A stretch of DNA of 47,594 nt from Pseudomonadota bacterium. GTDB lineage: Bacteria; Pseudomonadota; Gammaproteobacteria; Steroidobacterales; SZUA-146. The notes below the pieces were generated by a model that had not been told where the DNA came from, ran no database searches, and saw only the letters and a list, made by a program, of their open reading frames with translations. Positions 38,029-45,556 of the stretch are shown piece after piece (the stretch's first letter is position 1; every line of letters begins with the position of its first letter). Made by a program: the position numbers and the translations under genes. The stretch is from NCBI GenBank assembly GCA_039028935.1, contig JBCCHD010000029.1:1-47594 (forward strand), read 5' to 3'.

Positions 38029-39525
38029 ATGGATTCACGACGACTTTCGATCTTCTCCACGGCCGATGTGCGCGCCATCGACCGGCGCGCCATCGAGCAG
38101 CACGTCGACGGTTATACGCTGATGACCCGGGCGGCGGCGGCGAGCCTGGACGTGCTGGTTGCAGGCTTTTCCCGTGTGCGGCGGGTGATCGTGCTGTGCG
38201 GTGTCGGAAATAATGCGGGTGACGGTTTCGTCTTCGCGCGTTTGGCCATGGCCGACCCGCGCACACGCGGTTGGCTGTTGGAAGTGGTGGCGTGGGGTGG
38301 CGTCGACCGGTTGACGGGCGATGCGGCAACAGCATGGCACGACTTCGAGAAAAACGGTGGCACGCTGGCCACCTTCGACCCGCATTCCGTGCACACCGAT
38401 GACGTGGTCGTGGATGCATTATTGGGGACCGGATTAGATCGACCGCTGACCGCTTCGTGGCTTGAGCTGATTCAAACGCTTAACGACCGTCGACCGCGCG
38501 TGTTGAGTCTCGATGTGCCGAGTGGCCTCTGTAGTGACTCGGGCCAACCTCGACCGGCGGCACTTCACGCAACGCATACCGCGACGTTTATCGCGCCCAA
38601 ACCGGGTCTGTTTGCCGGACAGGGTGCGCGCTTTTGTGGTCAGGTGTCGTGCCATGACCTTGCCGTGCCCGCCGAGCTATTTCATGGGAAGGAGCCCAAA
38701 GGCACCCTCATTGAGGCGCGTGCCGTTCATCGCGTGTTGGCTCGCCGATCTCACGATGCGCATAAAGGTGAATTCGGGCGTGTTCTGATCATCGGTGGCC
38801 ATATCGGCATGGGCGGCGCAGTCATGTTAAGCGCGTTGGCGGCGTTGCGTAGCGGTGCAGGTATGGTGACGGTTGCGTGTCATCCGGATAACCGTCATGT
38901 CACCGCCGCACAGCCCGAGATAATGTGCCGAGCGGTGGCCGATGTGGCCGACGTGCACCCGTTAATCGAACACGCGGACGTGGTGGCAATCGGGCCGGGT
39001 CTTGGTCGCGACACGTGGGGTGAGGCATTGCTCGATAGCGCATTGACCCGCGCACCGAGACTGGTGATCGATGCCGATGCATTGAGGCTGCTCGCGACAC
39101 GTTCGCGTCCGTTTTCACATCCGGCTTGTGTACTCACGCCACACCCCGGTGAGGCGGCTGCGCTTCTGGGTACCACCACCGACGCGGTTCAATCCGATCG
39201 ACTTCATGCGGCTTCTCAGCTTGTGGAGCGGTTTCCGTCGGTGTGCGTGCTCAAGGGTGCGTCGTCGATCGTATTGGAGCCGGATGCGCTGCCGGCCTTT
39301 TGCAGTCTTGGCAATCCCGGCATGGCCACGGCGGGCAGTGGCGATGTGCTGACCGGTATTATGGCGGGCATCTGGGCACAAGGCCGAGCAGTACAAACCG
39401 CACACGCGGTCGCCGCGGCATCGGTGTTTGTGCACGCTTCCGCCGGCGATAAGGCCGCTGTCGATGGCGAACGGGGGCTGATCGCCAGCGATATCATTGA
39501 TCGGATTGCATCATGCGTGAACTGA
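38029..39525 (+). CDS. nnr: Bifunctional NAD(P)H-hydrate epimerase / ADP-dependent NAD(P)HX dehydratase
   Basis: Repairs hydrated NAD(P)H. 498 residues: N-terminal epimerase (NnrE/YjeF_N, about 1-215; CGVGNNAGDGFVFAR, SLDVPSGL) and C-terminal dehydratase (NnrD, about 230-498; GRVLIIGGHIGMGGA, IGPGLGRD, LTPHPGEAAALL and the GSGDVLTGI motif). ATG 38029. Its last 13 bases overlap tsaE. nnr-tsaE-ami-mutL-miaA is a conserved run. Confidence 0.95.
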   Translation: MDSRRLSIFSTADVRAIDRRAIEQHVDGYTLMTRAAAASLDVLVAGFSRVRRVIVLCGVGNNAGDGFVFARLAMADPRTRGWLLEVVAWGGVDRLTGDAATAWHDFEKNGGTLATFDPHSVHTDDVVVDALLGTGLDRPLTASWLELIQTLNDRRPRVLSLDVPSGLCSDSGQPRPAALHATHTATFIAPKPGLFAGQGARFCGQVSCHDLAVPAELFHGKEPKGTLIEARAVHRVLARRSHDAHKGEFGRVLIIGGHIGMGGAVMLSALAALRSGAGMVTVACHPDNRHVTAAQPEIMCRAVADVADVHPLIEHADVVAIGPGLGRDTWGEALLDSALTRAPRLVIDADALRLLATRSRPFSHPACVLTPHPGEAAALLGTTTDAVQSDRLHAASQLVERFPSVCVLKGASSIVLEPDALPAFCSLGNPGMATAGSGDVLTGIMAGIWAQGRAVQTAHAVAAASVFVHASAGDKAAVDGERGLIASDIIDRIASCVN

Positions 39526-40112
39526 CCCTCAATACGTGGTTGGCTGACGAGCAGGCTACGCGTCGTGCGGGTGCGCAGCTGGCCGAAACGCTCGTGCAGG
39601 TGGCGCATGACCGGGCGCTCACGGTGTTCGTGCGCGGCAATCTTGGTGCGGGAAAGAGCACGCTGGTGCGCGGTTTCCTGTCGGCGCTGGGTGTATCGGG
39701 CGTGATGCCCAGTCCCACGTATTCACTGGTCGAGCCCTATGAGGTGGCTGATCTTCGGCTGTTTCATATGGATGCCTATCGAATGGGGGATGCCGTTGAG
39801 CTCGACTACTTAGGTCTCGACGACCTGGACGAGCCGGGCACGATGCTGCTGGTCGAGTGGCCGGATCACGTTCGAGACGCGTTGCCAGCACCGGCCCTGG
39901 AAATTGAGTTGGAGGTGGCTCCCGACCCGAACATCGATGCTCATGGCGATCACGGCGAGGCCCCTACCGGAACACGATCGGTCGCGTCGTCGGGCACGCC
40001 CGTGTCCGATGACACTGACATGCTGCGCAGCGGCATTGGTCGTCAGCTCACCCTTCGCTCCAGGCTGCTGCCAGGCTCGCTTTGGGCTCAGCTTGAGCGC
40101 GCGATAAACTGA
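39513..40112 (+). CDS. tsaE: tRNA t6A biosynthesis ATPase TsaE
   Basis: ATPase of the TsaBDE complex that makes t6A37 in ANN-decoding tRNAs. Seen: Walker A GNLGAGKST at 42-50, the SPTYSLVEPYEV switch and HMDAYRM, and LVEWPDHVRDALP. 199 residues, longer than the usual ~150: about 40 extra Asp/Gly/Ser-rich residues (roughly 135-175) lie between the last two beta strands and look like a disordered loop. The start is inside nnr. Confidence 0.93.
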   Translation: MRELTLNTWLADEQATRRAGAQLAETLVQVAHDRALTVFVRGNLGAGKSTLVRGFLSALGVSGVMPSPTYSLVEPYEVADLRLFHMDAYRMGDAVELDYLGLDDLDEPGTMLLVEWPDHVRDALPAPALEIELEVAPDPNIDAHGDHGEAPTGTRSVASSGTPVSDDTDMLRSGIGRQLTLRSRLLPGSLWAQLERAIN

Positions 40113-40177
40113 CGGCATTCTACTCGAGTGACCACATTAGAAAAAGTTCCTATCTAATTAAAAAATATATAGATGTT

Positions 40178-40205
40178 TTGATTTTTCAGTCGAATCAAGT
40201 ATGCT
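40178..40205 (+). promoter_or_regulatory. Putative promoter of amiC
   Basis: TTGATT (40178-40183) and TATGCT (40200-40205), 16-base spacer, in an AT-rich 102-base gap. Predicted start is near 40212, only about three bases before the amiC ATG, so the transcript would be almost leaderless if this promoter is used. Confidence 0.4.
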
Positions 40206-40214
40206 TACTCTGTA

Positions 40215-41531
40215 ATGTTCCATGGCTTAAAAATCCGCGTGTTCCCGCTCTGGTTGTGCCTGTTTTTGGCGCCGATGGCGTCGGCGGCCGTCGAGCTCGA
40301 AACCATGCGCATTGTGCAGTCGCCAAGCCACACCCAGCTTGTGGTGCAATTGAGCGGACCGGTCAAGCACTCGCTGTTCGACTTGGATAGGCCAGCGCGA
40401 GTCGTACTGGATCTTGAACGCACCCGGCTTGAAGCGCCGACCGTGCCGCCCGCGGCGGGCTTCATCAAAAAGGTGCGTACCGGTAAGCCCGACAAGCAGA
40501 CTCTTCGCGTGGTGCTGGATTTAACTGAATCGGTCAAGATGCGCAGCTTTCAGCGCACGCCCGAAGAGGGCAATCGGCACGAGTTGGTCGTAGAGCTTTA
40601 TTCTGGCGCGACCCGTGAGCCGGTCAAAACAGCGGCGCAGTCGACCCATGGTCGAGACGTGATCGTTGCGATCGACCCGGGACACGGCGGCATCGATCCG
40701 GGCGCGCTGGGTAAAAAAGGCACACGCGAAAAGGATGTGGTGCTGGCGATCTCGCGGCGGTTGCAAAAAGCGATTTCAAAACACCCCGGTTTTAAAGCGG
40801 TATTGATCCGCGACAAAGACGAGTTTCTCCGTCACCGCGATCGCATGCGCATTGCACGTGAAAAACGGGCCGACCTATTTGTTTCAATTCATGCCGATGC
40901 CTTCAAAGATGCCCGCGCACACGGCTCGACGGTATACGTACTGTCCGAACGCGGGGCGAGCAGTGAAGCGGCCCGCTGGCTTGCTGAGCGGGAAAACGCC
41001 GCCGATCTGATGGGAGGCGTGTCACTGGGTGACAAGGATGATGTGCTGGCGTCGGTGCTGCTCGATTTGTCGCAGACTGCGACGCTCGATATGAGCATCG
41101 AGGCGGGCAATCATGTGGTGAAAGAACTTGGCAAAGTCGGGCGCGTGCGTCGAGTTAAAGTGCAGCACGCTGGCTTTTTGGTTCTGAAGAGCCCGGATAT
41201 CCCCTCGATTCTTGTTGAGACTGCCTTTATTTCCAATCCGAATGAAGAGCGGCGCTTACGTCAAGCGGAGTCTCAGCAGGCTTGGGCGGACGCGATCACA
41301 GATGGGGTTGTCAAGTATTTTCATGCCAATCCGCCCACGGGCACACTCGTCGCCGAGCGGCAGCGTCTTGATCGACCACAGGAGATTGCCTACACCATCG
41401 CGCGCGGTGACACGCTGTCCGGTATTGCCGATCGCTTCAATGTTCGCCTTCGATCACTTCGCAAAGTGAACAACATTCGCGGTGATCGAATCCGCGTAGG
41501 CCAGGTTATTCGTATTCCCGGCAGTTCCTGA
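40215..41531 (+). CDS. amiC: N-acetylmuramoyl-L-alanine amidase with AMIN and LysM domains
   Basis: Periplasmic zinc amidase that splits septal peptidoglycan. 438 residues: signal peptide 1-24 (cleavage after MASA), AMIN domain about 30-130 (septal targeting), amidase_3 about 150-370 with zinc ligands in AIDPGHGG, TREKDVVLAI and SIHADAF and catalytic Glu in LVETAFISNP, and a C-terminal LysM at about 393-436 (YTIARGDTLSGIADRFNV). A LysM at this end is typical of the gene next to mutL in many gammaproteobacteria. amiB is an equally fair symbol. Confidence 0.94.
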   Translation: MFHGLKIRVFPLWLCLFLAPMASAAVELETMRIVQSPSHTQLVVQLSGPVKHSLFDLDRPARVVLDLERTRLEAPTVPPAAGFIKKVRTGKPDKQTLRVVLDLTESVKMRSFQRTPEEGNRHELVVELYSGATREPVKTAAQSTHGRDVIVAIDPGHGGIDPGALGKKGTREKDVVLAISRRLQKAISKHPGFKAVLIRDKDEFLRHRDRMRIAREKRADLFVSIHADAFKDARAHGSTVYVLSERGASSEAARWLAERENAADLMGGVSLGDKDDVLASVLLDLSQTATLDMSIEAGNHVVKELGKVGRVRRVKVQHAGFLVLKSPDIPSILVETAFISNPNEERRLRQAESQQAWADAITDGVVKYFHANPPTGTLVAERQRLDRPQEIAYTIARGDTLSGIADRFNVRLRSLRKVNNIRGDRIRVGQVIRIPGSS

Positions 41532-41635
41532 TTGCTCCACGGATTTTCCACAGTTATCGTGGCCGCGCTCGGCGGCGGGGATGTTTTTACGCGCTTTAAA
41601 TAGGTATATTGCGGTCCAGTTTCTCAGGTACTGCT

Positions 41636-43441
41636 ATGCCAATTCTCGCGCTCCCTGACCATCTCGTTAACCAAATCGCGGCGGGCGAAGTCGTCGAGCG
41701 GCCCGCGTCCGTTTTAAAAGAGCTGATGGAAAATGCGTTGGACGCGGGTGCCACGCATGTCAGTGTGGACGTTGTCGAGGGTGGGATCAAACGCCTCAAG
41801 GTGCGTGACGATGGTAGTGGTATCGCTCCGGATGAATTACCGATGGCGGTCGCGCGACATGCGACGAGTAAAATTGCCACACTCGATGATTTGATTAACG
41901 TGTCGTCGTTGGGGTTTCGCGGTGAAGCTTTGCCGAGTATCGCCTCGGTATCGCGTTTGAATATTGCTTCTCGCACGTCTGATTATGATCATGGTTTTGA
42001 AATCAGTGTGCGCAACGGGGAATGCAGTGATCCAGCGCCGTTGCCACACCCTGCGGGCACCACGATTGACGTGCAGGATCTGTTTTATAACGTACCAGCA
42101 CGCCGCAAGTTTCTTCGCACAGTCAAAACAGAATACTCACACATTGAGCAGGTGTTTACTCGCGTTGCGCTGAGCAATTTTCCCGTGGCATTCACATTGA
42201 CTCATAATGGACGTGTGACGCGTAATTTGCCGATGGCCACTACGCGCGAGGCGATGGAGAAACGACTCGCAACGCTGATCGGTGACGAGTTTGTTGAGCA
42301 GTGTTTTCACATTGAGAATCACTCGTCAACACTGCGGCTTTCGGGGTGGATCGCTGTGCCCACGTTTTCGCGCAGCCAAGCCGATCGTCAGTACTTTTTT
42401 CTTAATGGCCGCATGATTCGCGACAAGGTGATCAGTCATGCAGTACGGCTCGGTTATCAGGACGTATTGTTTCATGGGCGTCATCCGGCGTATGTGTTGT
42501 CGTTAACGCTCGATCCGTCAAAAGTGGATGTCAATGCGCACCCAACCAAAATGGAAGTACGGTTTCGCGATAGTCGGGCCGTGCACGAATTCGTGTTTCG
42601 AACCGTTGAGCAGGCCCTGTCGAAAACACGTCCCGGGTCGGGTGTTGATCCTGTTCAAGCAAATCCGCGTGCACTCACCCATGATGTGAGTGGTATGGCC
42701 TACACCACTGGCGCGTTGTCGCTGCGTCCAGGCGGCTCGGTAGCGGACTCGCGCGACTTCTATCGGCAGATGACCAGCGCCGACATCGCGAACGCCATTG
42801 GCGATGAACGCGCGTCGGGGGAACGGCGCTCGCCCGCCGTGCTGGATGCGGATGACGATATGCCGCTGGGCGTCGCGCTAGCCCAATTACACGCGATTTA
42901 TATTTTAGCCCAGAACCAACAAGGCTTAGTGGTGGTCGACATGCACGCAGCGCACGAACGTATTACGTATGAACGGCTCAAGAAGCAGCACGAGCAAGGT
43001 GGTGTCGCCTCGCAAGCCTTGCTCTTCCCGTTGTCGGTTTCGGTGTCCTTGCAAGAAGCCGATTTTGTCGAAAACGAATTGCTGGAGTTTAAGTCGCTCG
43101 GCTTTGACATCGATCGATCCGGCCCGGAACAGGTGACCCTGCGAGCTGTGCCGCTTGTGTTGGAGGGCAGTAACGCCGAAGCGCTTGTGCGCGATGTGCT
43201 TGCCGATTTGGTTGCAGAAGGGTCAAGCGGTCGGCTGCGTCAGGAGATTAATGACGTGTTATCGACGATGGCCTGTCACGGTTCTGTGCGCGCCAACAGG
43301 AAGCTCACGATCGACGAGATGAACGCCCTGTTGCGCACGATGGAGGAGACCGAGCGGGCTGATCAATGTAATCACGGCCGGCCTACCTGGACGCAGCTGA
43401 GCATCCACGATCTGGACCGTTTGTTTTTGCGCGGTCGATAA
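41636..43441 (+). CDS. mutL: DNA mismatch repair protein MutL
   Basis: 601 residues. N-terminal GHKL ATPase: LKELMENALDAGA, DDGSGI, and GFRGEAL at 93-99. C-terminal part has DMHAAHERITYE near 435-446, fitting the D-x-H-A-x2-E-x4-E metal motif of MutL endonucleases, plus ACHGSVRA and CNHGRPTW of the zinc site. So it is the nicking type used where MutH is absent, unlike E. coli MutL. The ATG at 41636 starts the conserved PILALPDHLVNQIAAGEVVERP; the extension to 41609 is rejected. MiaA follows after five bases. Confidence 0.96.
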   Translation: MPILALPDHLVNQIAAGEVVERPASVLKELMENALDAGATHVSVDVVEGGIKRLKVRDDGSGIAPDELPMAVARHATSKIATLDDLINVSSLGFRGEALPSIASVSRLNIASRTSDYDHGFEISVRNGECSDPAPLPHPAGTTIDVQDLFYNVPARRKFLRTVKTEYSHIEQVFTRVALSNFPVAFTLTHNGRVTRNLPMATTREAMEKRLATLIGDEFVEQCFHIENHSSTLRLSGWIAVPTFSRSQADRQYFFLNGRMIRDKVISHAVRLGYQDVLFHGRHPAYVLSLTLDPSKVDVNAHPTKMEVRFRDSRAVHEFVFRTVEQALSKTRPGSGVDPVQANPRALTHDVSGMAYTTGALSLRPGGSVADSRDFYRQMTSADIANAIGDERASGERRSPAVLDADDDMPLGVALAQLHAIYILAQNQQGLVVVDMHAAHERITYERLKKQHEQGGVASQALLFPLSVSVSLQEADFVENELLEFKSLGFDIDRSGPEQVTLRAVPLVLEGSNAEALVRDVLADLVAEGSSGRLRQEINDVLSTMACHGSVRANRKLTIDEMNALLRTMEETERADQCNHGRPTWTQLSIHDLDRLFLRGR

Positions 43442-43446
43442 ACGAC

Positions 43447-44376
43447 ATGCGTCACCTACCGGTTGTGTTTGTGATGGGGCCGACGGCCTCAGGCAAAACA
43501 TCGCTCGCGATGGAGCTTGTGCAACGATTGGATGCCGACATCATCAGCGTTGACTCGGCGATGATCTATCGCACAATGGACATCGGGACCGCTAAGCCCA
43601 CAGCGGATGAATTGGCCCGCGCGCCACACGCGCTGATTGATCTATTGGATCCTTCGCAATCGTGGTCGGTGGGCGAATTTTGCGCCTCCGCCCAGTCGCT
43701 CATCGAACGCAGTCATCGCCAAGGGCGTGTTCCGCTGCTCACGGGTGGCACGATGATGTATTTTCGGGCGTTTGAGTCTGGGCTCAATGCGCTGCCGCAG
43801 GCCGATGCCGATACTCGCGCACAGATCAATCAACAGGCCGACACGGTCGGGTGGCCAGCCTTGCATGCCGAACTCGAGCGCCTTGATCCAGAGGCCGCAG
43901 CCCGGATCCACCCTAATGATGCACAGCGCATTCAGCGAGCGCTGGAGGTGTTTAGGGTGAGCGGTCGCCCGATCAGTGCAATACACAATGAAACGACTCA
44001 CCCACTGCCGTATCCCGTGCTCAAATTTGCGCTGTCAGTCGGTGAACGATCGACCCTGCACGAGCGGATTCATCAGCGCTTTGATCAGATGATCGAGTTG
44101 GGGTTTGTGGATGAGGTGGCGTCTCTCCACGCCCGAGGCGATCTTCACGCCGATCTGCCATCGATCCGTTGCGTGGGTTACCGACAGCTGTGGGCCTACT
44201 TGGAGGGTGACATCGGTTTGGCAGACGCGATAACGCGCGGTAAGACCGCGACGCGTCAATTGGCCAAGCGCCAGCTTACTTGGTTGCGCAGCTCGCGCGA
44301 CCTTACTACGGTCGATCCGCTGAGTCCTAGCGCTGCGCAGACCGTGGCGGAAGTTATCCAAGCCGCCGTGGGTTAA
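43447..44376 (+). CDS. miaA: tRNA dimethylallyltransferase
   Basis: Adds the isopentenyl group to A37 of tRNAs reading UNN codons. 309 residues. Seen: P-loop GPTASGKT at 11-18, SVDSAMIYRTMDIGTAKP, VPLLTGGTMMYFRAF, HPNDAQRIQRALEV and VGYRQLWAYLEG. The C-terminal FDxMIELGFVDEV region is normal. In most gammaproteobacteria hfq follows closely; here an 893-base gap intervenes. Confidence 0.97.
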   Translation: MRHLPVVFVMGPTASGKTSLAMELVQRLDADIISVDSAMIYRTMDIGTAKPTADELARAPHALIDLLDPSQSWSVGEFCASAQSLIERSHRQGRVPLLTGGTMMYFRAFESGLNALPQADADTRAQINQQADTVGWPALHAELERLDPEAAARIHPNDAQRIQRALEVFRVSGRPISAIHNETTHPLPYPVLKFALSVGERSTLHERIHQRFDQMIELGFVDEVASLHARGDLHADLPSIRCVGYRQLWAYLEGDIGLADAITRGKTATRQLAKRQLTWLRSSRDLTTVDPLSPSAAQTVAEVIQAAVG

Positions 44377-44465
44377 GCGAGACCGAGTCGGTTAATCCAA
44401 GAATACGATACCGTGATACCGCCCGCCACGGCGCCATGAACCTCGCCAGAAAATCCCCCTTACAC

Positions 44466-44833
44466 GTTCGACTCAGGCCGTGCGATGCGGACAGACGCCT
44501 CTGCCGGTTCGACACGGACCGTTCGACGCGGACAGTTCGACGTGGACAGGCACACCGTTCGACTCAGACGGTCGGGCCGGTTCGACCTGGACAGGCACGC
44601 CGTTCGTCTCGGATAGGCATGCCCGCCTGTCGTGAGGTCAGATGACACCACGTTGGACTCATGTTGGATTCACAGTGGACGGATTCACATTGGACAGTCA
44701 CTCGGTGTCGAACACGCGATGACCAGCCCGGGTCGAACAGCTTGGACAGTCACACACTCTTGTCACCAATACGCTGAGGTCGCCCGCCGGACAGTCACAT
44801 CGAAGTGCCAAGCGCTTAGCAATGGATAGTCAT
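44466..44833 (+). repeat. Degenerate tandem repeat array built on GTTCGAC and GGACAG
   Basis: Left part: units starting GTTCGAC at 44466, 44507, 44521, 44535, 44557, 44580 and (GTTCGTC) 44602. Within a unit GTTCGAC is followed by two variable bases and GGACA (or GGACC, GGATA); three units add GGCACRCC, so unit lengths are 14, 14, 22, 23, 22, 22. Right part: GGACAGTCAC at 44692, 44744 and 44789, GGATAGTCAT at 44824, and GGATTCAC, GGACTC variants at 44655-44688. All copies face the same way. Lengths are not multiples of three, so this is not a protein repeat. Origin unknown; it may be the worn end of a mobile element or a noncoding RNA. Confidence 0.75.
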
Positions 44834-45151
44834 CTCGCGAGCACCGGGAATACGCTACGTGATCTGCGGAGACTAGACCGAAGGTCTCTGAGTGCGGTCA
44901 AGTTTTAAGGTGCGGTGCTATCTGACTAAGTGGATACCCTGAACTTGAGCGCATCGGTATCGCGGTTGTCTGTACAACGTAGCGCTCGCGACTGGCGAGG
45001 CGGTCAACAACAACAAAACACGGAAGATGAATTCAAATGCGGTTCAATTGCCGTGGTTTGGCCGAAATTAAATACATTTCGTCCGATTCGATTAATGCGT
45101 CGTGGTGTGTCCAGATTTGTCCGTTATTTTGCGAAAAACACTGGTGTTGCG

Positions 45152-45161
45152 GGGCATGCCC
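45152..45161. repeat. Perfect 10-base palindrome upstream of hfq
   Basis: GGGCATGCCC, immediately followed by TATGCT (45162-45167), about 110 bases before the hfq start. TATGCT could be a -10 hexamer but has no fitting -35; the palindrome would overlap its spacer like an operator. Tentative. Confidence 0.3.
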
Positions 45162-45269
45162 TATGCTAGACTTCCAGCGTGGGGTTCATGGATGAGCTGC
45201 AACCACCGCGGACTAAAAAACCAAATTCCAATAACACGACTTATAAGAAAGCCTCCAAAGGAGAATCCC

Positions 45270-45521
45270 ATGGCAAAAGGGCAATCCCTTCAGGACCCAT
45301 TTTTGAACGCGCTTCGACGCGAAAAAATTCCGGTATCTATTTATCTGGTGAACGGCATTAAATTGCAGGGGCAAATCGACTCGTTCGATCAATTTGTTGT
45401 TTTGCTTAAAAATAGCGTAAGCCAGATGGTCTACAAACACGCCATTTCAACGGTGGTTCCGGCGCGGAATGTGCGTCTGGGTTCGGACGACGGCGACGCG
45501 GATGCGCAAAGCGGCGACTGA
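45270..45521 (+). CDS. hfq: RNA chaperone Hfq
   Basis: Hexameric Sm-like protein pairing small RNAs with messages. 83 residues. Seen: [22 protein letters not shown] (Sm1 start) and FDQFVVLLK, then the Sm2 signature [10 protein letters not shown] with the uridine-binding His. The C-terminal tail is short (about 15 residues, Asp/Gly-rich) compared with E. coli Hfq. Start ATG 45270 with AAAGGAG six bases upstream; GGAG of that site can pair with CTCC at 45253-45256 over a three-base loop. In E. coli Hfq represses its own translation through its leader, so such a hairpin could matter. Followed by hflX after 35 bases. Confidence 0.97.
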   Translation: MAKGQSLQDPFLNALRREKIPVSIYLVNGIKLQGQIDSFDQFVVLLKNSVSQMVYKHAISTVVPARNVRLGSDDGDADAQSGD

Positions 45522-45556
45522 CGTCGTTCGGCGGGTTTTCGATAGAGGGTGAATGA

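Larger units (their letters stand above)
44377..45269. other. Expanded miaA-hfq intergenic region
   Basis: 893 bases with no supported gene, in the otherwise dense miaA-hfq junction. The first half (44466-44833) is a degenerate repeat array; the second half becomes AT-richer toward hfq. Short frames exist at 44436-44645 and 44930-45169, but they run through repeats or lack binding sites and were rejected. A 10-base palindrome lies at 45152-45161. The hfq promoter is presumed here but not resolved. Confidence 0.6.

Noticed and set aside
44500-44600. tRNA or tRNA fragment suggested by repeated GGTTCGA
   Set aside because: GGTTCGA resembles a T-loop, but the flanking bases do not pair as a T-arm and no acceptor or anticodon arm is present.
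44436-44645. 69-residue plus-strand reading frame
   Set aside because: It runs through the repeat array, whose units are not multiples of three, so the Arg/Thr-rich product is a by-product of the repeat. No binding site and no family resemblance.
44466-44833. CRISPR array
   Set aside because: Repeats are short, imperfect and partly contiguous, spacers are irregular, and no cas genes are present.
44466-44900. CsrB/RsmZ-type RNA that titrates CsrA
   Set aside because: There are many GGA motifs, but few are A-N-GGA and they are not placed in obvious hairpin loops; not enough to call it.
44930-45169. 79-residue frame upstream of hfq
   Set aside because: GTG start without a binding site, no recognisable domain and atypical composition; likely chance.
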